NCBI GenBank assembly: GCA_041674345.1
Contig: JBAYVY010000245.1
Location: 1-5,641 of the forward strand
Reading direction: 5' to 3'
Source of the DNA: JBAYVY01 sp041674345
GTDB lineage: Bacteria > Planctomycetota > Phycisphaerae > Phycisphaerales > Zrk34
DNA length: 5,641 bases
The notes below the pieces were generated by a model. That model was not told where the DNA came from. It did no database searches and saw only the letters and a program-made list of their open reading frames with translations. This document shows positions 5,633 through 5,641 of this stretch, piece after piece (position 1 is the stretch's first letter; each line of letters opens with the position of its first letter). A program made the translations under genes and the position numbers.

Positions 5633-5641
5633 TACTCCGCA

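Overview
This is a GC-rich bacterial window. It holds four complete protein genes, the first seven codons of a fifth, and unusually repeat-rich spacers. No ribosomal or taxonomic marker is present, so the host is a guess. The dense GC-rich coding, the mix of Shine-Dalgarno and non-Shine-Dalgarno starts, and the purine-rich tandem repeats between genes would fit a planctomycete or a relative (inference, moderate to low confidence).

Layout, left to right. A divergent gene starts at 21 and reads leftwards out of the window; it has a very good ribosome binding site. The 201-base spacer that follows carries a small hairpin and a tandem 7-base repeat. At 223(or 226)-1377 (+) lies a UgpC/MsmK/MalK-type ABC ATPase. 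It converges on a second ABC ATPase of the PotA/FbpC type at 1536-2600 (-). Their 158-base convergent spacer is filled by a long inverted repeat built of 8-base units. After a 130-base divergent spacer comes a 500-residue periplasmic solute-binding protein at 2731-4233 (+), then, 42 bases later, an Eis-like GNAT acetyltransferase at 4276-5466 (+). The last 175 bases hold a second long inverted element, also built of 8-base units, which may run past the window edge.

How the genes may work together. The PotA/FbpC-type ATPase and the binding protein are divergent neighbours and plausibly serve one importer for iron, a polyamine or a similar small ligand. No membrane permease lies in the window, so the importer is incomplete here. 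The UgpC-type ATPase looks like a separate, possibly shared, sugar-importer ATPase. The acetyltransferase has no obvious functional link to transport.

The protein genes are ordinary. The most interesting content is non-coding. Two post-gene spacers carry inverted elements whose sequences keep an 8-base period over 60-70 bases and share an outer motif. In addition, three genes start 6-7 bases after a -10-like hexamer and have no ribosome binding site, which suggests leaderless mRNAs.
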